From Rachicladosporium sp. CCFEE 5018 (lineage: Eukaryota > Ascomycota > Dothideomycetes > Cladosporiales > Cladosporiaceae): a stretch of 64,000 nucleotides of DNA. Below, one piece after another: positions 42,006 through 54,020 of this stretch; position 1 is the stretch's first letter; the number at the start of each line of letters is the position of its first letter. Position numbers and translations under genes: made by a program. The stretch is from the NCBI GenBank assembly GCA_002077045.2, contig KZ111147.1, forward strand, positions 1,341,316 through 1,405,315, written 5' to 3'. A model generated the notes under the pieces. That model had not been told where the DNA came from. It did no database searches and worked only from the letters and a program-made list of their open reading frames with translations.

Positions 42006-45000
42006 CAAGCGGAAACGCCGCCGTCTCGCCTTCCTGCCGAAATGGCACGACCAGTTCAGCGCCGCCGCAGATGCCGAGCGTACCGAGTACATCGAAGCTC
42101 ACGAACACGAAGTCGAAGCCGAGGTCCGCACAAAAGAGCTCGAGGAAGACAAGGAGCGCAAGAAGGATCAGCAGCGCAAGCGTCGCAGGGAGAAGGCCAT
42201 CGCTGATGAGAAGATCAAGCGCGATGAGCTGGCTCAGAACTTGGAAAGCGTGCATGACGATGAGGAGAAGGTTCGCATACAGAAGGAGATCGAGCGAGCG
42301 AACAAGAAGATTCGTGATACGGAGTGGAGGTTGCAGGGGATCACGCCGTCCAAGGAGCTGCGGAATGAGAGTCCGCTCAATCAGTCTGCGGCTGGGAGAC
42401 GGGAGAAGGAGGTTGTGATGGAGGGCGGACTTATGACTTCGTTTCCTAGCAGTACGAGGCAGGAAGACGAGACGCCGGAGTTTGTTGGGAGTGGTGGGCG
42501 AGGTCGTGGGCGCGGTGGGAAGGCTGCGGGCGCTGGACTCGGTCGACAGCGAAAGAGCAAGGAGCAGAAGCAGGCCGAGAAGGACAATGCTGCGCGAGCT
42601 CAGGCGCTCATGGATCTTGGACAGGATCTGCCTCGCATCCAGCCGAGGGAGGAGGAGCGACTCAAAGCCATTGCCGAGCGCGACGTAGTGCTTACTAGGG
42701 AGGACTCGGAGCCGGCGCTCGAGATGACGCCCTCGGTCTTCGAAATGCAGCCGACGGCCGGACTCAGCGGATTGGCAAAGTATGAGTCCAAGGGCTACCA
42801 GCAGATCTACGAGCAGATCATGCGCGATATCGCGAAGTCTGTGCCGAAGGTTGTGCGGATCAAGAATAATAGTCTCGACACCAAGCAATCCAACGCCCGC
42901 AAGACGGCCCAGCTGGCTGCGAAAGAAGCTCGAAGATGGCAGCTACGCACGAACAAGAGTACCAAGGAAGTCGCTGCGCGTGCGAAGCGGGCCATGAGGG
43001 AGATGCTTGGGTTTTGGAAACGCAACGAACGTGATGAGCGTGAGGGGAGGAAGGTGGCAGAACGCCAGGAGATGGACAAAGCGAAGAAAGCTGAGGCTGA
43101 TCGTGAGGCGAACCGGCAAAGGAGGAAACTGAACTTCCTTATCTCGCAGACGGAGCTGTATTCTCACTTCATAGGGAAGAAAGTCAAGACTGATGAAATT
43201 GAGAAGCATGGCGATGGAGACGGCACTGCGGTCAGCACGAAGACCACCACCAATGGCGACGCCGATGCTAAAGCCAATCTCCCCGGCTCGGACGCGAAGA
43301 TCGGCGACAAAGTCACCAACTTCGAGGACCTCGACTTCGATGCTGAGGACGAAACCGCGCTACAAGAGGCCGCCGCAACGAACGCCCAGCACGCCATCAA
43401 GGAAGCGCAAGACCGCGCCCGCGCATTCGATCGCGAAGAAGGGCGCGGTGAGCTCACTGGTGCCCAGCAAGACTTCGATGAAGGCGAACTGAACTTCCAG
43501 AACCCGACCTCGCTGCAAGGCATGGACATCACGCAGCCAAAGCTCCTCAATTGTCAGCTCAAAGAGTATCAACTCAAGGGTCTCAACTGGCTAGTGAATC
43601 TCTACGAGCAAGGCATCAACGGCATCCTCGCCGACGAGATGGGTCTGGGCAAGACTGTCCAGTCCATCTCCGTCATGGCCTACCTCGCTGAGGTGCACAA
43701 TATCTGGGGTCCATTTTTGGTCATTGCGCCTGCAAGTACATTGCACAATTGGCAGCAAGAGATCACTCGCTTTGTTCCCAACATTAAGGTTCTGCCGTAC
43801 TGGGGTAGTGCCAAAGACCGCAAGATCTTGAGGAAGTTCTGGGACCGGAAGCATATCACGTACAACCGCGACTCGCCCTTCCACGTGCTGGTGACGTCCT
43901 ACCAGCTCGTTGTGGCGGATACAGCATACTTCCAGAAGGTCAAGTGGCAATACATGATCCTCGATGAGGCGCAGGCGATCAAGTCGTCTTCATCGAGTCG
44001 CTGGAAGGCATTGCTTGGCTTCCATTGCCGGAATCGACTTCTGCTGACTGGCACGCCGATTCAGAACAACATGCAGGAATTGTGGGCGCTGCTGCATTTC
44101 ATCATGCCATCCCTCTTCGACTCTCACGATGAGTTCTCGGAGTGGTTCAGCAAGGACATTGAAAACCACGCGCAGTCCAACAGCAAACTCAACGAAGACC
44201 AGCTGCGGCGACTGCATATGATTCTCAAGCCGTTCATGCTGCGGCGCATCAAGAAGCATGTGCAGAAGGAGCTTGGCGACAAAATCGAGGAAGACGTGTT
44301 CTGTGATCTCACCTACCGCCAGCGAGCTATGTATACCAAGCTTAGAGATCGCATCTCGATCCTGGATCTTATTGAGAAGGCCGCGAACGGGCAGGACGAG
44401 GATACAGCCAACTTGATGAATCTGGTCATGCAGTTCAGGAAGGTGTGCAATCATCCGGATCTGTTCGAACGAGCGGAAGTGTGGAGTCCACTGAGTACGA
44501 GCGCGTATGCAGACACCGTGAGCTTCATGCGTGAAGGGAGCAATGTCAATGTGGCGTATTCGACCCGAAGCTTGGTGGAGCAGTGGATGCCGAAGATGCT
44601 GATGGAGGATGGCGGTCGCGTTGACGTCGCTGGGCCGCGCAATGAGAAGGCTGGGTGGTTCAAGAAGGTGTGCCATGATGAGCTGAGTATCTGGAATGCG
44701 AGGCATATGATGCAGAGTGAGAGGACGAACGGCGCGTTCTCTTGGCTGCGCTTCGTGGATCACAGTGCTGGCGAAGTCGAGACGCTTGCACGGAAGCCGT
44801 TGATCGAGCGAACGATCGACCTAGCTCAGAAGCCTCGACATCAGGACGCTCATCAAAATATCGTGTACGACGATGAGGAAGACAAGGAGAACACCGACTT
44901 CACGCCCATGCGATCTCTCTTCAACATCACCGAGCGCAACGATCTCGCGCCTCTCGCCTCCGCGACGACTGAGAGCCACCTCTCGAATCTCCTAAACGTC

Positions 45001-46231
45001 GCCCAGACGGTCTCGAACAAGATCGGCTACGACGTAATAGAACGCAGCTACCTCCCCCGCGCCTCCGCCCCGCCCGCCGAACTGATCTGCCCAAGCCATC
45101 GCGCTGCGATCGAGAAGGACACGTCATTCTTCAACGTCCCACTCCGCCGCGCGCTTTACCCAATAGACCTCTCCACCGAATCCGCACTCCTGCACGCCCA
45201 GCTTCCTCCGGCAAGCACACCCCCTACGAATCTCTTACCCGCTCCGAGCAACCAGAAGCAACGATACACATCCATCCGCGTTCCGTCCATGCGCCGCTTC
45301 GTGACTGACTCCGGCAAGCTCGCTAAGCTGGATCAGCTTTTACGGCAGCTCAAGGAAGGTGGTCATCGCGTGCTGCTGTACTTCCAAATGACCCGCATGA
45401 TCGACTTGATGGAGGAATACCTCACGTACCGCAATTACAAGTACTGTCGTCTCGATGGCTCTACCAAGCTTGAAGACCGACGTGACACTGTGGCGGCCTT
45501 CCAAAGCACGCCGGAGATCTTCATCTTCCTGCTCTCCACCCGCGCCGGAGGCCTCGGCATCAACTTGACCTCTGCAGACACCGTGATCTTCTACGACTCC
45601 GACTGGAACCCCACAATTGACTCCCAAGCCATGGACCGCGCCCACCGTCTCGGCCAAACCCGCCAAGTCACCGTATACCGCCTCATCACACGCGGCACGA
45701 TCGAAGAGCGGATCCGCAAACGCGCGCTGCAGAAGGAAGAAGTGCAGCGCGTTGTCATCTCCGGCCAGGCTGGAGGCGACAAAGGCGCGGTTGTGGACTT
45801 CAATAACCGCAGCAGGGCGGAGAACCGTACCAAGGATATTGCCATGTGGCTCGCTGACGACGACCAAGCGGCGCAGATAGAGATGCGCGAAGCTGAGCTT
45901 GCTGCGCAGGAGGCTGCTGAAGGAGGCAAGAAGAAGGGAGGCAAGAAGGCGAAGGGGAAGAAGGAAATTAGTATGGATGATATATACCATGAAGGTGAGC
46001 CGGCGGGCCTCGACCTTGTGTCTGCATAAGGAGCTCAACTGACAGATCGCAACAGGTGAAGGCAAATTCGACGACGGGCTCTCGGCCGAGGCCAGCGGCG
46101 CTGCTACGCCTATCGATGCTGATGGCGCTGCGGGCAAGAAGAGGAAGGGTGGGGTTTCTGGGGCTGGGGGGTTGAGCAAGAAAGCTCGGACTGTGAAGCA
46201 GAGGTTGGCGGTTGTGGATGGGGATGTTTGA
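42006..46231 (+). CDS. INO80: INO80 ATPase, copy B, N-terminus lost in the gap
   Basis: Corresponds to copy A from residue ~283 to the end; exons 42006-45994 and 46056-46231. DBINO-type region, DEMGLGKT, DEAQ, the insertion and the helicase C motifs are all intact. I found no difference from copy A in the coding part. The missing N-terminal ~280 residues should lie in the gap, so this is not evidence of a truncated gene in the organism. Confidence 0.95.
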
Positions 46232-49200
46232 GTAGAGTGTGCATCTGTATATCTGGAAATTGGCATCAAATGGCGTTTGGTTCGGAGCTGGCTGCGCTTG
46301 GAGCTGCGATTCCGGCACAGTCGATGGGAGGGAGTGCCAGGTCGTAGGTATGGATCACTGAATGCATGGTCGGCTGGGGTGTGTTCCGATAGAGGATGGG
46401 TGGGAGGGTGTATCGATGTTGCTAGAATCGATTGCATAGGTCTTGCTCGGTCGTTGTACCCTCACAGGCTTTGGCTGACGTACATATGCTCGCGCTGTGG
46501 GCCCAGATCACGTCCATGATGTTGATGCCGCAGGGGGACATCTTACAAACGCAGCCTCATTATCCTGGCTTCGACGTGTTTGCTATCGAGCGCCCTCTGG
46601 CAGGAAAACTGGAGCCGGTTCCAATGCACCTCCATCTGAAGTATGAGGTGTCTCTGATCGCTATCAAGCTGACAATCGCTGTTCCACGTACGTTGTCGCA
46701 CAGGCAACCAGGCATAGACAAGCCTACCAATGTGCTCTACGACGTGGACAAACGCTGCATTACTACTGATACTAGATCATTAATCGTCGTATAGCAGGGC
46801 GGTATGGCCAAGATTCCATTTTCGATTCGACAGGCTTGCTAGGTGAGACAGGTATGTTGCTTCTACTGACTGCGATACGACTCGGATCGCGGCATGTACT
46901 CTGTTGGCTCACGATCGCTGCCCCTACTTCCCTCGTCGAGCCCGACGATACATCAGTCGTACGCCAACCCGGCATCTCCTTGATTGTGCCGTTCGACAGT
47001 ACAGATATGTTGAACAGCGCAGCCGTGCAAGTGTAGTCACCGCAACAATGATGATCCCTTCATTTACTCATCCATAGTAGGTAATCCGCAATACCCTCAC
47101 GGCGCGCCCTCCACGTCGTCTCCACCACTGTCCCGGCACTCATGCCGACACTATCCACACCACGCATGGTCTAGACATCCAGATCTACACTATACTGCCT
47201 GGGCAGCTTGCATCGCCCCTGGCGATCATTTTTCAGGCACTTGGCATTGTGACACAGAGTCCGAAAGTCGGGCATGATGGCACCACGTTATTGTGGCGCC
47301 AAGACGGATGTCATGAAAGTAGAAGGTGGAGCGCAGCGGAGGGTCTTGGGAGAGTTCGGCAAAGCATTGGCGAAAGGGCGCGGGACTTGGCGGGGGTTGC
47401 TTGTCAAGGTTTTGAGTTCTTGGGTTGAGGGATTGAGGGCAACATCATTCGTACTACGACGCTGGTAATCCGAGCTCACGAATGCGGCGAGTGCAGTTGC
47501 GGCGAGCTTACTTGGCCACTGAGTCCAATGTCTAACGTCTGTCACTCTCGGCCTTGGTGATTGCCATCACGAGCAGGTTATGCTTGTCCACGCGGTGGTG
47601 ATGTCTCGGGCGACTCGCCGCTGCAGGCTTCTCGTATGGACCTAAGAATTGAAGTCCGCGGTCTAGATCTGCCATTATTGCCTCACCAGCGAGAAACGCC
47701 GCGCAGCTGGCAGACAACGGGTCTCTAGTGACCCAAAGCATTATCGAAGTTGGGTTCTCCCACGTGTACTGTGCGAAGATAACGCGTGTGGGAACCCCCC
47801 AATCAAGATTCACGTCCATATCGCGTTGATGATACGCAACGATGATTCTTCTCGTGTCACGTCGCAATCATGCCTCTGATGTGACAATGTCTACTGGTGC
47901 GTACCGAGGCAAGTCTCGCCCAACTCGGTCTTCGAGCTGCGTGATGAGTGTAAGATTGCTTGTTCACGTCCAACGGTTGACATGCTTGTGCCGTCATCCG
48001 TCTAATCAGAGCACTGCAAGCATGGAGCTCGGTCATGGGATCATTGAGCATATTGAGGGCAAGCCAGGTGCTGTCAATGCTGGTTCTGGAGCTGGTCTTA
48101 GAGCCGGCAGACGCCGCCTCGCCGACAACGGTCGCCTTGCGACAGCACGGTCATCGACAATCCACGCGGTTTCGAAGATTGATGGCGACCGCGGCGTCTT
48201 GGGCAATGTTGTTGCCGATCTGGTCTAGAGCATAAGAGATGCAGGAACACTTGCATTCTACACAACAGTCAGATATGTGCGTGAGCTTGTGACAAACCAA
48301 GAGATCTGGTAATATGGACGTACCTCCGTACCGCGCATACAACCTGCAGGGCTGGTGTCACCGAAATGAATCGCGCGATTGGCGATCCTTGCAAATGATC
48401 TTCACTACGGCAAGTGCCGATCATGCTCCCTGCGTTTCCAATTCCGCACTCTCTATGCTGCGAGGGCATTGGGCAGGATGCGGCCGCGGAGCTCTTGGAG
48501 GTGCAGAGACCAAATTGGGCGTTGAGAAGCGAGCTGCTTGCTTCGAGACTGCTGCAGCCAGCGTTGTGAGAGACGAACTTGCCGACGAGACGTGAATTGA
48601 TAGAAGACCACGAATTGTGAAACGCGCAATGTTTGTTGCGCATCAATTACTCGACAGAGTTTGAGATGTGCGCGGGCCACCGGCTCGTCGACGTAGAGTT
48701 CAAGTGGCGGAAGCATGAATAGATGTCCACATCAAAAAGCATCCGTGCAAGACAACGTCGTATCGATTCAAGCCACGCCATTGTTATCACCAGCTGACGA
48801 GTCACCGTCGTGGCCGACACGCAAAGGTGCTTCATGGACTACCATGCCACATACGAGGCCGCGTCGTGAAGGACGAGCGGCGCACAGGGAGGCGTGCGCT
48901 AGGAGAAACATGCCGCGCGCAACGTGAGTGGTCGATGTCGGAGCTGGCAGCGTTCGGTTCACGGGCGAAAGCCGGTGCGGGACCGGAGCATGAGTGAGAC
49001 GTGCAGTGGCTGAGGTGCGATGGACCGAGCAGATGTGGCAGCCAGACGGCGAGCACAAGTATGCAGGTACTGTGCGTGGGACAAGGATCGAAGCGTTGTT
49101 ACATGTAGCAGATAGATAGGTATGCAAACAATTACGGTTCGCGACTCGGCGCCGATGCCAGTTGATCGACGCCAGTTGAGGCGGAGACAGGCTTCGTAGT

Positions 49201-49742
49201 GGCGTCTGTGCAGTGGGGAGATGTGCGATGGACGAATCACGGACGCTGCAGCAAAACTCTGCAGCACCTTTCCGAAAGGCAGCGCTTGCCCTGTGAGACT
49301 AGCTGGTAGGACGTCCTAGTCTGCATCGAGGAGGAGTATGAGCAGAAGGAGCGCAATTGGGATGCCTGTGAGCTGTGTCCCTATTCGGTCCGAGGAGGCA
49401 ATACGCCGTCGTGATGGAACTTGACCAGGTCATCAGGAGGCCGCAAAGCCGGTTCATCACGCTTCCCCTCTGCCGCGCTCCTCGGACCAGAGAGGCTGGA
49501 CTGTCGCACTGCTCGCAGCGTCAATCATGGCACGCCCCGCGGGTGCCGCGAATCGGACGGCGGGCGAAGCTCTCATGTAATCGTTATTCCCAGCGGTGCT
49601 CATCTGCGCAGGTCAACGCTCGCGCATGCTTCCGGGTTCCTGCACTCGGCTGGCGTGCCCTCGAACAGCGTCCACAGACCCATGTCCACCCTTCACTGAC
49701 GCCACTACGACTGCGCACGCCCGCCCTGGTAAGAACAGCCGC
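42006..49742 (+). repeat. Duplicated block 2, copy B (partner 15788-23524)
   Basis: Collinear with copy A without indels and with four observed substitutions at 48177, 49305, 49559 and 49642, all outside the INO80 coding sequence. The copy continues to the right into unique sequence and the WOPR gene. Confidence 0.96.
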
Positions 49743-50550
49743 TTGCCATTCACGATCTGCACGCTAGCCAGGCGCAGGCCCTAAGGTGCTAGCCTGCATC
49801 CGCCATATCCCAACTCCCAGGATACCGAAAGCCACTCCACACTCTTGTTTTGACACTGCACATGTGTCCAAGCGCAGCGAACCATAACAGCGTCGTCACT
49901 CGCCGTTACATCCCTCTACCATCCGCATCAGTCTCACAAATCCCAGTCCAGATTTGCCCTCGGTCAGCAAGAACGATCCAACGGCCATTGGTGGGCAGTC
50001 GACTCAACTGCGCGGGATAGCCCAAGTTATACATCTTCACATGCGAAGTACGTACGAACCATATCTGCTTACCTACTTGTGCGCCATTCAAAATTAAATC
50101 GCTCCTGCCGCGCGCCGTTACGACACTTGCTTCGAGGGCTGCGCTTGCCGACAAAGCTGCCGCGCTTTCCTGTGCACTTTGCTTCTGCACCTGCCGCAAC
50201 CTTGAGCCTTAATTGACTTTACTTTCCCCAGGTACAACAACGTCGATCTGCAAAGCTTCACGACGCGCCTGCTCGACTCTACACTCAATCGCGACTTCAC
50301 CTATCCGGCCTCGCGGATTATTGATTATTCAAGGGACTACACAGGCACGCGTCAGTTCTCTTTGCACATTCACCTTCGTCATCTCACGCTCTGTGCACCC
50401 AACAAGGCTGTGCTCACGCCCTCCTCAACCGCGTTCCATCGGTGAAGGTGGCTATCTCGGCATTGCGCAGGGCTTTCACCAAAGAAGCTCCAGCGGATTG
50501 AAGACAGTTTGAATTCACGTCTTTGACCTTCCACCTCTATCGAATTCATC
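46232..50550. promoter_or_regulatory. 4.3 kb upstream region of the WOPR regulator
   Basis: No supported gene between the INO80 stop and the WOPR ATG. Genes of the Wor1/Ryp1 family are known for very long upstream regions and 5' leaders, so this length fits a heavily regulated promoter. The last ~500 bases before the ATG are pyrimidine-rich with several short upstream frames (one at 50213-50512). I cannot name individual sites. Confidence 0.5.
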
Positions 50551-51870
50551 ATGAGCTCCGGTAGCGCAGGCCCGTTGGTGCCTACCTTCCATGGCTTCGT
50601 GCACAACAGCATGGACGGCCTCATTCTCTTCGAGGCTTGCCTTAGTGGACGACTGCACCATGTTCCGCGTCGGCCACACGACCGGGAGAGGCAGCACCTC
50701 ATCAAGAGTGGCAGTATTTTCATCTACGAGGAGAATGCTAGTGGGATCAAGCGGTGGACCGACGGCGTTGCATGGAGTCCGTCCCGTATCTTGGGCAATT
50801 TCCTCATCTACCGTGAATTGGAGAAGCCATTCCCGCCTGGCGAGAAGAAGCGCGCTATGAAGCGCAAGCGCACTAGCCTTCCTGGTGACCTTTACCCACG
50901 CCGGGAGTCCGATGAGACGGACAAGAGTGTCATCTCCAACAAGCCCCCCACTCCTCCCACTCCAGCTATTAGCAATGACACGAAGACGGACGGCGCTGGC
51001 AGCGAACAGGACAAGGAACTGGAGCGTGCTCTCATCGGATCGCTCGTCGATAGCTACGGTTTCCGTCCTGATGGTCTGGTTAAGAAAACCATGAGCATCT
51101 CGGTGAACGGCATCTCCCATCATATGGTCAGCTACTACTCCGTCGATGATGTGAAGAATAACAACCTCCCTCGTCCGTCCTCCGATGCTCGACTTGCGAC
51201 TCTCCAGGTTCGGCCAGAGCTGTATCTGAAGCAGAACTTCCGAGCTCCCATCGAGGAGAACGAGCACTACGCCCTTTCCAACCAGATGCATGCGCATCCT
51301 CAGATGATGCAAAGTACGATGCAGCCGAACGCCTACGATGTGAGGCAGGGCCAGTACTATGGTGGGATGTATCCTACTTCCTACGCGAATGGCACCGGCA
51401 TGTATGGCGCTCAAGCTGGCCAGACATGGCCGACTCAGCAGGCCGCTCCCGCGAGTAACATGTCGTACGGAGCTCAGCAGAGCTACGCACCTCCGCAACA
51501 GGCCTACAGTGGCTACTACAAGCCATCGACCCAGCCACCGACCTCGCTCAAGATGGAGACCTCATACCCTGGATCCCAAAGCCAATCATACAGCACCAGC
51601 TACGCGAGCTCGTATCCTGTTCAGCAGCAGCAGCAGACTCCGCAACACGCAACGCAGCACCAGCAGACACCGCAGCATCAGCAGACACCGCAGCAGCAGC
51701 ACCACCAGCATCAGGCGCCACAGCAATCTCCCTCTTCGTACGGCTCAATGAGCGGCTCAATAAGCCAGCAAGTTTACAATCCAGCTCATACCCAGCCATA
51801 TAGTGCGCAGCAGTATCCGGTGCGGCCTGTGTCCATCCCGCAAGGCGGCAACGGCAATTACCCTCAATAG
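50551..51870 (+). CDS. WOPR-domain transcription factor (Wor1/Ryp1/Sge1 type)
   Basis: Members of this family control morphology, development and effector gene expression in fungi (Candida Wor1, Histoplasma Ryp1, Fusarium Sge1). The 439-residue intronless protein has WOPRa at about 10-95 (TFHGFVHNSMDGLILFEACL, then WTDGVAWSPSRILGNFLIYR), and WOPRb at about 150-230 (GLVKKTMSISVNGISHHMVS and PRPSSDARLATLQVRPELYL). Between them is a basic run KKRAMKRKR at 99-107, a likely nuclear signal. The C-terminal half is Gln/Tyr/Ser/Pro-rich with glutamine and His-Gln runs (~355-395), ending NGNYPQ. It is the first gene after the long gene-poor stretch downstream of INO80. The exact subfamily (Wor1-like rather than Pac2-like) is judged from the strong WOPRa match. 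Confidence 0.93.
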   Translation: MSSGSAGPLVPTFHGFVHNSMDGLILFEACLSGRLHHVPRRPHDRERQHLIKSGSIFIYEENASGIKRWTDGVAWSPSRILGNFLIYRELEKPFPPGEKKRAMKRKRTSLPGDLYPRRESDETDKSVISNKPPTPPTPAISNDTKTDGAGSEQDKELERALIGSLVDSYGFRPDGLVKKTMSISVNGISHHMVSYYSVDDVKNNNLPRPSSDARLATLQVRPELYLKQNFRAPIEENEHYALSNQMHAHPQMMQSTMQPNAYDVRQGQYYGGMYPTSYANGTGMYGAQAGQTWPTQQAAPASNMSYGAQQSYAPPQQAYSGYYKPSTQPPTSLKMETSYPGSQSQSYSTSYASSYPVQQQQQTPQHATQHQQTPQHQQTPQQQHHQHQAPQQSPSSYGSMSGSISQQVYNPAHTQPYSAQQYPVRPVSIPQGGNGNYPQ

Positions 51871-54020
51871 GATGGGGATGTGAAGGCTGAGCCTCGGGAG
51901 GATTCCAAGCGACCTTCAGTCGCTGTTGAGACGCGCAGAGGACCGCTCTCGACACGCAGCCCGGGCGGATCGAGAATCGCGGACGACTAAGATGCTTGTG
52001 TGGCCTGAGACACAATAACATTTGATCTCGGCGGTTCTACCGAAGAGGTGCTTCATTTCTATGCGAAATCGGACGTCGCACAAGCACGGTAGAGTGAAGA
52101 CTGGTGGAGGCTCGGGATGATCATTACAATGCCATTGAGGTGCGCAAGCATGGTTGCAGTGGCAAGTATCACTATGGAGTTGGCAGCGCTTTGGAGGGAG
52201 TCTTACTTTGGGAGGAATAGCGCTGTATTTCTCTGTCTATCACGTGTACAGAAAGCGAGGGATGGAAGACATGTTGCTGGGTGGCATGGTCTGAAACGGG
52301 AAAGGCAATAGCGTTGGGGTGTTTGGGGGACGCAGAGGTATCAGGTTCACAGTACCGATGCCATGCGTAGTTTTTCTACAAGAATAATCATTGCTACTTC
52401 TGAGCTCCAACTTGGTAACTCCAATCGACGTGCCTCGGTGATGCGCAGCTCTTGCATGCTCCTTCCTTGTCACTTGCCACGTTATTTGTGTTGCAGCAGA
52501 GTACCACCGCAGTAATGCCTTTGCCTCAACCACCGTGGCGCCTGCCTTTGAGGCAACGGTGTCACGCAGCTGTCAAAGGCTAGGTCCTGGGGTTCGCATG
52601 AGCTGTACTGGAATGACGATGTTTGCATGTACTGAACAAGGGAGCGGGCATGGGTGTGCCCTTTAGCAGTGTGGAGGCAAGCCGTTCTTACCATGGTATT
52701 GGGTCGCCGCCGCGAGGTTCCGCCCTCGATGCTACAGCGATTGCGATAACATGTGTCATCGTATTGAATCACCTACACCCTCACCCAGAGGCCCACGAGC
52801 CCCTGTACAGCTGAAAGTCATCCAGACCTACGTTCCCTTCAGTGCATTGAATCTACTGCGATCTCTAGTATGATGCATCGCGGGTGAGGGCAAGATGCAA
52901 CGTCAGGCTGCATTTCTAGGCCTGCGCCTCTCACAAACGTCGCAATGCGATGCTTCACGAATCCGGGCAAGCTCACAGAAGCCCTACCCGCGTTCCTGAC
53001 CTTACGGATATCAATATGCCGATGAAGTGACGTCCATTCTGTGTAGTGGTAGTGTGGCATCAACCTCTCGGCAAACAGCAGAAGCGTGTCCCAGCAGAGA
53101 GGAACCGTGATAACCCATCGCGCAAACTATCCTCTCGGGCCCTCGGTTCCATAGCGATCGGCAGTGCCAAGTTGCCAATTCGGCGCAGGGCTCGGTTCTC
53201 TCGGAAGGCACGGAATGGTCCCCGTGATCGGCGGCGAATGCAGCTTCTCCGTGTGGGTCCATCGACTTCACTTCGCGTTTCTATTGCGGATGTAGACCGC
53301 TTGGCTTGGGGAAATATGGCGGGTATTGTGAGATCGTCGGGTGGTATTTTCGATGTTGCACTTCCGCTCAGAAACGCTCGGAGGTGTATGTACGGGCGCC
53401 ACAGTGTTGCGTTCGCACGGGAGGTGGAGAGATGGTCGAAGGCGAGCCATAATGGCACGCAACCATCGCGGGAATACAGCTCGAGGTCAGCGCAATCGTG
53501 GCCGACGACGGCCCTGAGGACGAGTCTGGACGGGAGAAGAGACGTGTAAGCTTGGCCCTCCTACATGGTCAGAACGGCGGCTGACCGTTCATGTGGTCAG
53601 CCGCGGTCCAACATGGCGACCATCGTGCCGCTCGTACTCTCACGACGGTAAATCAGGCGAGCGAATCGACCCAGTAGCCGAGACGGTAAGGCATTCCAGG
53701 TTCCCCTATCACGTCAAGCTCTCTAGCGATAGCGATGCTGTGCCCAACGCCTGAGCCGTCGAGGCGATGCCGTGCTGTGGGCGTGCAGCTTGCAGTCAAC
53801 GCTGTTGTAGATGGAGCGAATCTCACGATGCCAATTTGCGTCCCAGGGTGGCACCTGTAGCCGATCCGAGCACTACATGATCGTCAATTTATCGCGGTGA
53901 ACGGTACGACCAGTACGTTGTTCACCGAGAACCGCCAGACCACGTATCAGAGGAGGAGAGCGATAGACTATTGATAATCAGCGAGACGTACTCCTGAATC
54001 TCTCACTGACACAAATACAG
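51871..54020. other. Region between the WOPR gene and CRD1
   Basis: About 2.15 kb. I see no certain gene. A plus-strand frame with a plausible mitochondrial-leader-like end (ATG at 53316, Arg/Ser-rich, open to 53549) may be a 5' exon of CRD1, but no splice pair gives the right phase. A perfect 10 bp inverted repeat lies at 53577-53604. Confidence 0.4.
53577..53604. repeat. Short inverted repeat (10 bp arms, 8 bp loop)
   Basis: GCGGCTGACC and its exact reverse complement GGTCAGCCGC are separated by eight bases. It could form a hairpin in RNA or be a palindromic binding site. It may lie in an intron or the promoter of CRD1. A chance origin is possible. Confidence 0.5.

Noticed and set aside
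41208..42206. A single frame running from the LRR/PH gene through the N gap
   Set aside because: It only exists because N codons are read as open. The right side is in a different frame from INO80, so this is not a fusion gene.
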